Below, piece after piece: positions 31,896 to 44,023 of a DNA stretch of 64,000 nt. Numbering within the stretch: the stretch's first letter is position 1; each line of letters begins with the position of its first letter. Source of the stretch: Cristatella mucedo (Eukaryota; Bryozoa; Phylactolaemata; Cristatellidae); contig WPIO01000060.1 of assembly GCA_009760855.2 (NCBI GenBank), positions 710,001 through 774,000 of the forward strand. Reading direction: 5' to 3'. Made by a program: the position numbers and the translations under genes. The notes below the pieces were generated by a model that searched no databases, was not told where the DNA came from, and was given only the letters and a program-made list of their open reading frames with translations.

Positions 31896-31913
31896 TGGTA
31901 GCAGAGAATGGTT
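31896..31913 (+). other. tRNA-iMet primer-binding site
   Basis: TGGTAGCAGAGAATGGTT is complementary to the 3' 18 nt of initiator tRNA-Met including CCA. It begins one base after the TAACA end of the LTR, the expected place for minus-strand priming. Confidence 0.7.
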
Positions 31914-31977
31914 CAACCACTCGCCGCAGGCGGGGCATATACTAGCGGCCGGGAAGCAGCAGGCTCACACAACACCG

Positions 31978-32160
31978 GCTAGCTGTGGAGGCAATCTTAT
32001 TCGCGAAACTTTCAAAAATTGAGGCAGCTGCCAAAGGCGACACCTAAATTCCGAGCCGCACACGGTGACGGTCGCACAACAGCAGCGCCTACGAGACGAG
32101 CAAAGTCTTCTAGAGCAGCAGCCACACGCTTTGGGACGTCTTACGAACTGCAGTTCCGTT
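31978..32160 (-). mobile_element. LINE-B internal fragment
   Basis: Homologous to 10,225-10,395: GCTAGCTGTGGAGGCAATCT, GGCAGCTGCCAAAGGCGACA, ACGGTCGCACAACAGCAGCG. It codes antisense for the region just after RT motif C. Confidence 0.75.
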
Positions 32161-32395
32161 CTTTAAGTTTATGGAAACTGGCTGACATATATTATCGCAT
32201 GTTTCGCTTTTTTCCCTTCGACCCCGCTCAGCATTACTCTGCGTCCACCTCCGGTAGCTTTGTAGCGGCCAGAATCGAAGACAGTCACTCCTGTGCCAAG
32301 CAGACGGATTACCTGGATTGAAGAGAGAGAACTCCTGCTCCTTATGCTGATACCCAGGCGCTAGGAGCTTACCATCTAGCTAGTATCACTTCTCA

Positions 32396-32399
<4 letters not shown>

Positions 32400-32443
<44 letters not shown>
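32400..32443. repeat. (GA)22 microsatellite
   Basis: Pure GA tract of about 44 bp. Confidence 0.96.
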
Positions 32444-32447
<4 letters not shown>

Positions 32448-32944
32448 CTTCAGCTTTTACTAAGTGAGGCTTTTGGGTTTTTTCGGCTCTATTAACTCAA
32501 CACGAGATTCACATTAAAGGTCAAATAAAGGTTGGCTGATTCAATATTCATACGCTAATGTACAAAGCATCTCTAGCTACTATGCGTAATCATAGAAATT
32601 ACGCGAGTCGCACCCATTTCGTTCCAACTTTCACTAAAAAATAGCCTGCATTAATGTTTAAAGTATAAGATGATTATGAGATACAATGCTCTTTTGCATA
32701 AAACCTCAATCAACTTGGCAATACGCTTGCTATGGTTTTATTCGTCGATGAAAGGTTAAAATATTCATCTGTTTAATAATCTACATTTAAAAAAGCACTG
32801 TTTAAACTGTTTTTGAAGGAAATAGCCTGTTTCTATTACTAAATAACTTCAGCCTGGTATCTAAAATTAGGCAGACCACGAGGGAACTTAATCTCGACAA
32901 GGTATAACTGCTTTATTAATAAAATGACAACAATCCAATATTAT
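32444..32944. other. Unassigned AT-rich sequence
   Basis: No recognised element. Confidence 0.5.
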
Positions 32945-33072
32945 TAGTATAATTCGTCTGTAGAGCGCCCTAAGAAGTGTTGGTCTCTACCCGTGCGCTT
33001 TACGTACCGCAGGGCTTGAGCCCTTGACCTTGGTCGGTAAAGGCAAGCACTTTATCCCTTGGTAAAAGCAGG
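32945..33072 (-). mobile_element. SINE-1, diverged
   Basis: GTATAATTCGTCTGTAGAGC, TTGGTCTCTACCCGTGCGCT, GCTTGAGCCCTTGACCTTGG, AAGCACTTTATCCCTTGG. The tail hairpin is partly lost (AAGAAGTG for AAGAGAACT). Confidence 0.72.
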
Positions 33073-33464
33073 GCACGTATTTCACCAAATCATTGTCATA
33101 GCAACGCAAAATACCTAAATTTCTAATAGGTACTTCACATAGGCTGGAAAGAAAGCATATGAAGGGATTCATGTGCTGGTCGTAATAGCATACTAATTTG
33201 CAGCAGCAAGCGTAAGCAGAACCAGTTTACATGGGCGAAGAATAGCAAGCGACGATAAACAGGGTGCTAAAGATCGCTTAAAATGTCACCAGTTTTTGAT
33301 GACTGGTAACCAATGTAAATCCATTTTATCGAGGGTGCTCGGATAATGACGCCAGGGCGCCACGGCTAGTCCGAGATATGGTGGGCCTGTTTGCAATAAA
33401 GACGGATTGATAACTCAACGCAACAGATTGGCATCGTGATTGAATGCCAAAAATTAGTACAAAG

Positions 33465-34912
<1,448 letters not shown>

Positions 34913-35225
34913 CCGTGGCGGAGCGAGGGGGGTGGCAGGCGGGAATTTGACGCCCCCTGCCCCAAAGCGCGGCAGCGACCTGGGCCCACGGCCACTATCT
35001 TTAGGCAAACCGGCGGTCGTCGACGACGAAATTACGTCTGAGTTCGTTCGATAAGCAAGCAACCACCGGTTTCGTATCGGAGACACTGTGATTTTGCGCT
35101 ATGATTTTTCATTTATTTGCGGGTCTAGCTTCGCCTACATGAAACCTCGCCGGTCTTGATCCCTACCTAAAATGTTAGCAGATCTTTCTCTGCCCCAGAC
35201 GACGAAAAGTTCGACTCCGCCACTG
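34913..35225. mobile_element. Probable hAT-type MITE (non-autonomous DNA transposon)
   Basis: 313 bp bounded by inverted ends CCGTGGCGGAG (left) and CAGTGGCGGAG (right, read on the minus strand). Flanking 8-mers AATACAAA (34,905-34,912) and TATACAAA (35,226-35,233) match at 7 of 8 positions. An 8-bp target duplication with CAGTGGCG-type ends is characteristic of hAT elements. No transposase is encoded. Confidence 0.65.
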
Positions 35226-35233
35226 TATACAAA

Positions 35234-35984
35234 GATAGAATATTGAGTTCAGGCCATTCTAAACGCGCCGTCTAAATCCCGCCACGGGCTCGGACGGTAG
35301 GCAAATAGCGCCTCCGGGGCGGCTTGCTAAGTTTTGTTGGCGTCTCAAACTGGAAAGAAATGGGCCCAGACTGGCACCAGACTGAAAAACAACGAGTCGC
35401 TCCAGGCCGAGGTCCTGGCTGCGAGCCGAGGTCAAGGCCGTGGTGCTGGCTGCGAGCCGAGCCGTTGCTCGGGTCCCAGCCGTAGCAGCTTCGAGCAGCT
35501 TCGAGCAGCTTCGAGACGTGCTCGGAAAGTCACGTGAATGGAAGACAGTCCCGCGGAAGCGAGAAATGTCGAGGACTGGACTCGGAGCTACTTCCAAGCC
35601 GTTGAGCTATCTCCCGGGTCGATTATGGCTGCGGTTTCAGTGGCGTCACGGCTCCGTCGAATAGTTAGCTCGATCGCAAAGCAGCGAGTAAATGCGATGT
35701 AAAGCAGCGAGTCAGCAAACGCGTGCCTCTCGTCGCTCTGGTTGCAGAGGTCACGGGTTCATCGCCACTGGACGATTTGACGCGACGCGACGCGACTTTT
35801 CGCATCTCACTCTAGATTTACGAAATCTCTCAGGGGGTGATAATCGCTAACCGCTCTGACTCGGGCATTTTTCCCTACGCATTAAATAATGATAACACCA
35901 ATAGTAATACAAGGCTTCCGTGTCGCCCTTGGAGAAATAAATCATTTTTGTGCACTCTTAAAATTTTTGGAAACAAGCATTTCA
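35234..35984. other. Unassigned GC-rich sequence with short tandem repeats
   Basis: GCTGCGAGCCGAG is repeated at about 35,418 and 35,447, and CAGCTTCGAG three times at 35,486-35,515. No gene recognised. Confidence 0.5.
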
Positions 35985-36195
35985 ATTGGTTTTAGTTAAC
36001 TTGCACAGCGTCAGCACGCATAAGCACAAACAAGATCACTTTCCACACGAAGGGGACCAAATGCTGGGTGGAATAGGTGGTGCAGTTACCTTCACTGTAA
36101 ACGTCAAGTCAGGGGACGTCAGCGCGACGCCACTGAGTTTCAGGCTTTTCCGAGCGCGAGAGCTGAATGACTGTATTCAAGGACTTGAGGTTATT
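35985..36195 (-). mobile_element. Old LINE-A 3' fragment
   Basis: CAGCGTCAGCACGCATAAGC and ACGTCAAGTCAGGGGACGTC are LINE-A 3' UTR/ORF-end words in antisense, with many differences. Confidence 0.55.
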
Positions 36196-36197
36196 TA

Positions 36198-36902
36198 ATA
36201 ATACTAATTATAATAATGCACTTGATAAAGCGCCTTCAGATAATTTAATCTCTTTCTAGGCGCTTTACATTTGCTGCAAAGGGAAACGCGATTGAATGAT
36301 GAGTAATATTCTGCTTGATAAATAACATGAATAACATGGTTAGGGTTGACATGCACAGGGTCACCATGCAAGTGTGGTTAGTGGCAGCATGCACAGTGTC
36401 AGCACGCATAAGCACATGAAGGACGAATCACAGGGACCCACTCAATGCTGTCATAAGTAGATGCGTTTTTAAGTTCTTTTTAAATGTGGTCAAGTCAGGA
36501 GATGTTCTGACGCAAGTCGGGAGTGAGTTCCAGGCTTTGGGAGCACACAAACTAAATGTACGGTCTCCAAAGGATTTGCGGTTTGTACGAGGTAGTGGTA
36601 AACTGTTGGATTCCGAAAAGCGGGTGGTGCGATGCTTGGCCTGGTGGGTGAGTAGATCTAAGAGATAGGCTGGAGCCAAAGAATGAAGTGACCTAAAAGT
36701 GAGCGACAAAACCTTAAAATCGATCCGTTGCTTGATCGGTAGCCAGTGCAGGCCGGCGAGAAGTGATGTGATGTGGTAACTGCAACGCTCACCACTGACA
36801 AGCCTAGCTGCAGAGTTTAGCACCAGCTGTAAGCGCCCGATTGCACCCGCCGGTAGACCAGCGAGCAGCGAGTTACAGAAGTCAAGACGGGATGTCAAAA
36901 AT
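36198..36902 (-). mobile_element. LINE-A, 5'-truncated with 156-codon frame
   Basis: (AAT)n-rich tail, hairpin, 3' UTR, then an open minus-strand frame (36,898-36,428) from TSRLDFCNSLLAGLPAGAIG to FRSLHSLAPAYLLDLL and FKKNLKTHLLMTALSGSL. Confidence 0.88.
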
Positions 36903-36929
36903 ATCTAGAGGCACTGCGAAAAGACGCAT

Positions 36930-37112
36930 TAAAAATACCAGTCGATTTAGCAACCTCTTTTGCATAGCGACGGAAGAGCCTATACGGCTATCACCACCGC
37001 TTGTAGCGGCGATAAAGGATCGCCCGCTGCAAGATTCCTACCCAAGACCTCGGGACCAAGGTCGAAAGAAGCCGCCGCCTTACCTAGCGTGCATTCACGG
37101 CTCACCGCCAAC
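36930..37112 (-). mobile_element. SINE-2, full-length
   Basis: Antisense SINE-2: CCAGTCGATTTAGCAACCTC, TTTTGCATAGCGACGGAAGA, GCGGCGATAAAGGATCGCCC, and the 5' end TTCACGGCTCACC. Confidence 0.87.
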
Positions 37113-37819
37113 TCACACTCGCGGATTGTCCGCTAAGTAGACTGAAAAGAAATCGAGCAGGCACGGGCTGCCCTTAGGATGCCCTCTACTTTAAAGACTC
37201 CTCGGATGACCGTCACAGGTTGACATCGTGACTCTGAAATTTCTAATTGAGATAGAACCTAAGCAATTGCAGCGAGCGCCAGTGACACCCAGGCGAGATG
37301 ATGGCGAAACTGTGGCACACTATTATTCACATAGCAGCCAGAATAGGATCACCCTAAAGATTTGTATCACTGTGCTCAATCGCAATCTCTAAGAACCAGA
37401 TGCATCTTATGCAACAATTGGACATTAACTGCACTCTAAGCTTCGTGACCAGCGGTGAGGGGCACTGAGAGCTGCGAAGCAAAGAGTTTTCGCTAGCGCT
37501 GGGGCTCGATACTTTGTCCCTCTGGTTGGCTGCGTAATAGACGGATCTACGCTATTGACGCGGACTTGCTGTATTGCCGGCGTTTAATGCCTCCCGTTCA
37601 TCGGTGCTGCAGCAATTACCTGCAGGCCGAGCTGCGAGGCCCTACCGGCCCTACCGGCGTTTGTCACGCGTATGCAACGACGGCGCGCCGCCATGAAGCC
37701 TGTTTTGAAAAGAACCACCCGACGTCCGTTTGGGTAGACAGAAATTGAATTCTTGTAGGCGCACTGCGCGACAGGCTTATTTAACACCGTCTAAAAAGAA
37801 AATTCATAGACCTCTATTT

Positions 37820-37855
<36 letters not shown>

Positions 37856-38015
37856 GATCGATCCCAATAACGCTCGCTGACGGTACGCCGCCTGTCTACA
37901 ATGAAACCGCCGCGGAGAAAGCGCAGCCCGCAAACCTCTCCCAACATATACAAAAAAATACCTCTTTAGCAATGATAAAACTAGGATCGCCGCTCCCAAG
38001 AAAAAGGATAGTCTT
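37113..38015. other. Unassigned sequence
   Basis: No gene recognised. Short (GA)n at 37,820-37,857 and a CCCTACCGG duplication at 37,640-37,658. Confidence 0.5.
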
Positions 38016-38369
38016 TTTTAATATTAATAACAATACATTTTTATAGCGCTCTCAGGGAACTCAATCTCTTTCTAGGCACTTTACAGTCGCTGCAAAGGAA
38101 GCATGATCAAATGGTCTGTGGTAGCTTACTCAATGACAGCAAGCATAATAGAGCTGGAGGTAATAAGCACAGAGTCAGCATACAAATATGGTTAGTTGCA
38201 GCATGCACAGTGTTAGCATGCACAATAACACAAAGACGATTCACATAGATCCACTGAACGCTGTGATGTATAGATGCGATGTAAGTTTCTTTTTAAATGT
38301 GACCAAGTCAGGGGATGTCACGACGCCTGTTGAATGTGAGCTTCAAGCTTGGGGAACATACGAACTTCA
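38016..38369 (-). mobile_element. LINE-A, older copy, left half
   Basis: Diverged antisense LINE-A 3' end, from a TTTTTATAGCGCTCTCAGGG tail to the word GGGGAACATACGAACTTC, where a younger LINE-A interrupts it. Confidence 0.78.
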
Positions 38370-39374
38370 TAATAATAATAATAATAATATTGCACTCGAT
38401 AAAGCGCCCTCAGAGAACTTAATCTCTTTCTAGGCGCTTTACATTTGCTGCAAAGTGATACGCAACAGAATAGTAAGTAAAATCATGCTTGAAAAACAAA
38501 CAAAATGAATAACATGGTTAGGGGTTACATGCACTGGGTCAGCATGCAAATGTGGTTAGTGGCAGCATGAACAGTGTCAGCACGCATAAGCACATCGAGG
38601 ACGAATCACAAGGACCCACTAAATGCTGTCCTAAATAGGTATGTTTTTAAGTTTCTTTTAAATGTGGTCAGGTCAGGGGATGTTCTGATGCAGGTCGGGA
38701 GGGAGTTCCAGGCTGTGGGAGCATACGAGCTAAATGCACGGTCTCCAAAGGATTTAAGGTTTGTACGAGGTATTTCTAGACTGTTGGATTCCGAAAAGCG
38801 AGTGGTACGATGCTTTGCCTGATGGGGTAGTATCTCTGAAAGATAGGCTGGAGCCATAGAATGAAGAGACCTAAAAGTGAGCGACAAAACCTTGAAGTCA
38901 ATCCGTTGCTTGACTGGTAACCAGTGCAGGTCGGCGAGAAGTGGAGTAATGTGGCAACTGCGACGCTCACGACAGACAAGCCTAGCTGCAGAGTTTTGCA
39001 CCAGCTGCAATCGCCTGATCGCACATGCTGGTAGGCCAGTAAGCAGTGAGTTGCAGAAGTCGAGACGAGATGTCACGAATGCATGGACCAACTTGGACGT
39101 GGTATCCTTATCTAAACAAGCCCTAATTTTAGCAATGTTATGAAGCTGAAAATAGGCTGATTTGACTGTGGAGCTGATATGGTCGTCTAACGAGAGGTCG
39201 CTTTGGAATATGACACCTAGATTTCGAGCTGATGCAACTGGAGATATGCTGGCAGAGCCAATTTTGAAAGTCAGCCTTTCCAATTTCTGAATAACACTAG
39301 GTTTGCCCATAACTAGTAAGTTAGTTTTATCATCGTTTAGTTTTAGAAAATTTGCTGCCATCCATGATCGGATG
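38370..39374 (-). mobile_element. LINE-A, young copy with long open frame
   Basis: (AAT)7 tail, canonical hairpin and 3' UTR. Then an uninterrupted coding region on the minus strand runs from SWMAANFLKLNDDKTNLLVM down to LFRTAFSGSL and a stop at 38,606, about 250 LINE codons. No inactivating change is seen in the retained part, which argues for a recent insertion. The RT catalytic motifs are absent because of 5' truncation. Confidence 0.9.
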
Positions 39375-39455
39375 CATTGTCTCCAAAGGAGGTATAGGCT
39401 AACGATTTTTTTATTCGGATTCTGACAAAAAAAGGGTGGTACGATGCTTGGCCTG
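39375..39455 (-). mobile_element. LINE-A, older copy, right half
   Basis: TTGTCTCCAAAGGAGGTATA and GGGTGGTACGATGCTTGGCC continue the ORF region cut off at 38,369. Confidence 0.7.
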
Positions 39456-40120
39456 GAGATCAACTGTCTCGTGTCGTTCGCGCGCGCTCAAGGCGCGCCT
39501 CGCTAGCAGTCTCGCTAGCCCTACCTGTAAAAAAGAGGTGCGAGCCGGACAACTACTTTTAAAGCTGCTCCTCTGCGTCGTGTAGAGCCGCTCTCTAAGC
39601 TGCCCCTTTCTGGAAACATTTTCGCCACCAGGAAGAGGCCGTTGGGCTTCCAGCGGAAGGCTAAAGAGGCGTTGCTGTCGGCACGCCGCTTCCGACGGAG
39701 GGGACGGGGCTAGAGAAACCTTTAGAAACGTCTAGACCTGAAGACCTGAAGCACCCGCTGCCTCTGAGCCAAATTGGACAGGGACCCGAAACGATTAGCC
39801 CGCTTGTAGCTTCTCCGGCTTGCTTCCATTAAGCAGGCTCTCAAGTTTAGGTAGGTTGATCCTTGAGACTTCTGTACGCCGAAAAGAGGGTCACCCCACG
39901 TTTCCCATCCTAGATGCGTGCCTAGGTCGAGCGACCGAGGTCAACTGACGCCGACCTTAGCCGAGAGATCCGCGGCGTCGAGCGTTGCACTTCGGTTGAC
40001 GACGACGAAGTGGAAAGGGCGCGGCTAAGAGGCGAAAGTGCGAAGCCGGCGCTCGTCGCTACTAGCGACGTGCAGTGCGAAAGGAAGCCGCGGGTTCTGT
40101 ACGCCGAGCTCAATTTTAAC
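39456..40120. other. Unassigned GC-rich sequence
   Basis: No gene or element recognised. Confidence 0.5.
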
Positions 40121-40282
40121 GCGCTGGTTTGGTCCGGCGCGTTAAGGTGCTAGTCTCTAAAAGACCTAGGTCGAAGTGCTTGCCTTGGACGACCGAGCTA
40201 GCGGGCTCAAGCCCCGCGCCACGCGTGAAGCGCCTGAATAGAGATTCAGTTCTCCTAGAGCGCTATGCAAATGAAGAGTATT
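40121..40282 (+). mobile_element. SINE-1, rearranged head
   Basis: GCGCTGGTTTGGTCCGGCGC head, a duplicated AAGACCTAGGTCGAAGTGCT stretch, GGGCTCAAGCCCCGCG B-box region, GCGCCTGAATAGAGATTCAG, and GAGCGCTATGCAAATGAA. Confidence 0.8.
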
Positions 40283-40387
40283 ATTTGAAGATAGATACGG
40301 TCGGCTTTCGTCAGTTGCGCTAACGCACGCTGGAGCAATCGTCCATTCACCGGACCGGATTGGCGCCGCGCCCGGAGCCTGACCGAT

Positions 40388-40401
40388 GGGCGGGGGGGGG
40401 C
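40388..40401. repeat. G-rich run
   Basis: Near-continuous run of about 12 G within CGGGGGGGGGGCGG. Confidence 0.8.
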
Positions 40402-40550
40402 GGTATTAGGTGCTGGTGAGGGGCGGCAGCGGTGTTCCCCGAGGCTCGCGAGTATTAAATTCGCTCAACTGACCCGCACAGCTCACATCCGCGAGCGGGC
40501 TGCAACCTCACTCACCGAAGCCAGCGTTTGTCACGTCACGCCCGCCTAGA

Positions 40551-40890
40551 TTACATTAATTTTCTTTATGTCTAGATTGCAGCCATTTCCTTTATTCTGG
40601 ACTTGCGGCCCGCGCCATTAGTCGCCTGCAACCAGCGATAAACTCCTATGTTCTTTTGGTCTGCCGCGTCGTCGGCAGCTTAGCTGCCACATCGCACTGC
40701 TGCTGTATGACCTTCACTGGTTCCCTGTCAAGCTGCGGATCGACCACCAATTCTAGCTATCCGGCCTTCAGTGCGCAGTCGCCGAAAGTGTGGAAACCGA
40801 TTACTGCTTCGGTCACTGACAGCAATTACCGTGCGTCATTTAACTCTCATCTATAGACGCATTTGTTCAGCTCAGTTGATTCTTTGAAGT
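40551..40890 (+). mobile_element. Ancient LINE-A-like fragment
   Basis: Frames broken, but DLHWFPVKLRIDHQF (decayed HWLPVKQRIDFK) and ESVETDYCF-type sequence are recognisable. The upstream AGATTGCAGCCATTTCC matches the RLDFCNS region. Confidence 0.65.
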
Positions 40891-41052
40891 TCAGTGAAGT
40901 TGTCTTTTTTTCCTGCGCGCTTTGCCTGCTTAGTTGTGTGCGATCCAGGGCATCTTACCAGCCAGAGTGCCTACTGCTTGGTGGCTATGATCGTCTTCGA
41001 CCGTTCTTTAGCGTGCTGACCTAGGCACGATACATTCTCCTTTTTGCATACA

Positions 41053-41053
41053 T

Positions 41054-41146
<93 letters not shown>

Positions 41147-41152
41147 GGCATA

Positions 41153-41189
<37 letters not shown>

Positions 41190-41270
41190 GTATATATCTC
41201 TGAGTGTTTGCAAGTATGTGTGTGTATGTGTGTGTGTGTGTATGTGTGTGCATGTGTGTGCGCGTTTACT

Positions 41271-41310
<40 letters not shown>

Positions 41311-41330
41311 TGAGAGAGAGAGAGAGAGCG
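41053..41330. repeat. Composite (CA)n-(TA)n-(TG)n-(GA)n microsatellite
   Basis: CA at 41,053-41,142, TA at 41,150-41,195, TG at 41,215-41,262 and GA at 41,274-41,328. CA and TG arms are complementary around the TA centre, as at 18.6-19.0 kb. Confidence 0.95.
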
Positions 41331-41395
41331 AGTATTTTCGTGCGTGTGTGTTCGCGCATGGTGTATTTTGTCTGTGTGTTTGTGCGAAAATCTTC

Positions 41396-41878
41396 GTTTT
41401 CAACTCCAGAAAGTCACAAAGACTGTGACAGTGTCACGCAGGAAAGTTCTTTTATAGAGCACTCACAGCCTAAGCTCTCTTTGGTACGCATTCGGTAGCC
41501 AACAGACTTATCTCATGCAACAAAGAGAACGTGAGAAGCATAGCAGAGTCTGGAGAGCAGGTGTCGTAGTGAGTAGCATGAAAGTAGCAGCTCATGACGG
41601 CTGGAAAGAATGTGCCATAGTCGGCAGCGGGAGATTTGTTGTCGTCGCGTAAGTATTGTGTAAGCGAGTTCCACAGTCACAGTCGGAGTCGCAGAGCTAA
41701 AGCTTCTGTCGCCCACGGTCATAAGCGTGGGAAGGGAACAGCTAGTTTACTGTCCATTAGCGGATCTGAGGGCACGGGGTGGCTGACACTGGTGCATAAG
41801 TTCAGCTAGATGTGGAGGAGGCAAGCCGTGGCGAGCCTCGCTGGTCAGCGTAAGAATTTCACTTTGCTTGTCTACGCA
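41396..41878 (-). mobile_element. LINE-B, diverged 3' half
   Basis: Antisense LINE-B from CAACTCCAGAAAGTCACAAA through AAAGCTTCTGTCGCCCACGG to GCTGGTCAGCGTAAGAA, with a 9-bp CACAGTCGG duplication near 41,680. Confidence 0.82.
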
Positions 41879-42212
41879 CGATACTGAACGCGCCATCGAC
41901 CCCTGAACTCTATTGCTTCTCTTGCAGCGAGTTGCAAAGCACTTGGGTGGAGATTCGGTTCCCTTAGGGGCAACACAAACGAGTGGCCACCGTTGCTCTA
42001 CTCCCTGTCGCCGCTGGGGCGCACTTCGTCAAACCAAAACCAACCAGCCCGAGACCAGCGAGCCGTGCGTAACGGCGAGCGCAGAGCGGGCAATTGATCC
42101 AGCGAAGCGAGTGCAGCCACGCTGGCTCTCCGCGAGCGCGCGCGCGCGCGAATAGCTCAGCGCACGCAGCACGCTCGCGCGCGCGCGCCCAGCGGCAGCG
42201 CGAGCTATCGCA

Positions 42213-42256
42213 GCTATCGCAGCGATCGCAGCGATAGCTGCGATCGCTGCGATAGC
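42213..42256. repeat. Perfect inverted repeat, 19-bp arms
   Basis: Arms GCTATCGCAGCGATCGCAG and CTGCGATCGCTGCGATAGC flank a 6-nt loop CGATAG. The locus is also a 9-bp tandem array of GC(T/G)ATCGCA-type units. Confidence 0.92.
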
Positions 42257-42338
42257 CAGCAGCCGACACGTAGCCCTGGGGAGCGATGGAGGAGGAGCGG
42301 CGCACGGCACCCTTGCACCCGGCGCTGGAAATAGCTGA

Positions 42339-42373
42339 GCAGCTGAGAGCAGGAATTTCCTGCTCTCAGCTGC
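42339..42373. repeat. Perfect inverted repeat, 17-bp arms, 1-nt centre
   Basis: GCAGCTGAGAGCAGGAA is followed after a single T by its exact complement TTCCTGCTCTCAGCTGC. Confidence 0.93.
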
Positions 42374-43212
42374 CCAGCTGCGGCTAATGGGATCGCAAGT
42401 CGGCGGAATCGTCCGAGCTGCGCGCCGCCGCCGGGCGCGACGCTGATGAGACTTCCAGGAGCCGCCGCCTCGGGCGGCGGCGGCGGTAGAGGTCGAGGCC
42501 GTTCGAGGAGCTGAGTCGGCCGCCGGCAGTCCGTCGGCGCTACGTCGGAGTGACGGCGAAGGGCTGGTGGGGAAAGGGCGGGCGCAGCAGATGTGGCGTC
42601 GTCGGCGACGAATCTCAGCCCGCAGCAGGCGGAGAAAACGACATCGCGCCGCGGAATGCAGGAAAGACACTCGGACCACTCGAGTGCGTGCGCTGCTGCC
42701 GCTCTGACGCGGCGGCGGCGAAGTGGCGTCCGCGTCGCAGCAAACCGCCCGCCTCTAAAGCACCTTCGTTGACGATTGAGTTGACCTATTTTGCTCTGCC
42801 ATTCAGACGCGAGCAGTTGGAAAGCAATTCGTCAAGAAGCTGCATGTTTGCCTGCTGAAGGAACCTGGCTGGTGAAAAAAAGTACGGCGCCTGGGCCAAT
42901 TCCCAGGCTCTGCACGTCATAGCTATCACTAACGCTCTGCCTAAAGGCTGCGATTTTGTGTAAGCGTCTCCAGCCTCGTCATTTCATCATTTAAGGCAGA
43001 AAAAGACGGCATTCTCAGAATACGCCTTTTGTAATCATAGGTTCGTCGGCATGGAAAGCCTTGAGCGGAGAGAAAACAGTTCTTGCGCTTTCAGAGGCCG
43101 TCAAGTGGGCTGGCTGCCTTAGCGAACGCATCTTCGTTGCAGCATCATTGGCACTGGCTTGAATGGATCGACACGTGACAGCCCTGAAGGCGAGCCGCTC
43201 GCCACTCTTCAT

Positions 43213-43326
43213 GCACCGTTCGTTGCGTGTTCAATTCCTGCAGTTTAGCGATCCTTTGATGTAAACTGCAAGCGGCGGTGACAGCCGCTGTGAGGCTCTC
43301 TTGCCGTTATACGAATGAGGCTGCAA
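43213..43326 (+). mobile_element. SINE-2, 5'-truncated, diverged
   Basis: TGTTCAATTCCTGCAGTTTA (B-box region), GCGATCCTTTGATGTAAACT, GCGGCGGTGACAGCCGCTGT, GTTATACGAATGAGGCTGC. Confidence 0.7.
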
Positions 43327-43467
43327 AGAAATTTTTTTCGAAAGGCTGTAAAAAGTGACGTGCGGATTAATGCGGCGTATCCAATAGCCAACAGGAAATC
43401 CCGGTACATCTTGCAGCGGCAGCAAGAGAGATTTACTCAAACTAGCGCGCGTGCGTATATACACGCA

Positions 43468-43526
<59 letters not shown>
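43468..43526. repeat. (CA)n microsatellite
   Basis: CA tract of about 58 bp with one AAC variant. Confidence 0.95.
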
Positions 43527-43527
<1 letters not shown>

Positions 43528-43747
43528 GAGTAAACAAAGGCACCATGCAGAAATGCTGACTTTGATAGAGTCTCTGCTAGTTCTACCGCATCTCAGCAGC
43601 GGCTGATATCATTAGTTAGCAAGCCCTTCTTGTGTGCACATCCTATTGCCAGGGCACACCTGTAGCAAAGCACTGCAGTGGTTTAGGTCCCACCTAAGGG
43701 ATTATTTCAGAGTGTTGACGATTATCAACGCTCTGAAATCTCTCTTG

Positions 43748-43958
<211 letters not shown>

Positions 43959-44023
43959 GTATTAAGCACCTAGAAAGAGATTGAATTCTCTGAGGGCGCT
44001 TTATCAAGTGTATTATTTTATAT
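43959..44023 (+). mobile_element. LINE-A tail only, about 65 bp
   Basis: TTAAGCACCTAGAAAGAGAT, TGAATTCTCTGAGGGCGC, TTTATCAAGTGTATTATTTT: the last 65 bp of LINE-A in sense, immediately after the TA tract. Confidence 0.8.

Larger units (their letters stand above)
41879..43212. other. Unassigned GC-rich, palindrome-rich sequence
   Basis: It holds (CG)n-rich tracts at 42,131-42,149 and 42,174-42,189, and perfect hairpins at 42,213-42,256 and 42,339-42,373. The region 42,020-42,760 is CpG-rich. The long Arg/Ala frame on the minus strand (42,679-42,029) is low-complexity and is not called. It could be a promoter/CpG-rich region, but no gene is recognisable. Confidence 0.45.

Noticed and set aside
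42029-42679. 216-codon Arg/Ala frame with IAAIAAIAA repeats
   Set aside because: Low-complexity translation of the 9-bp array and palindromes; no homology-like motif.
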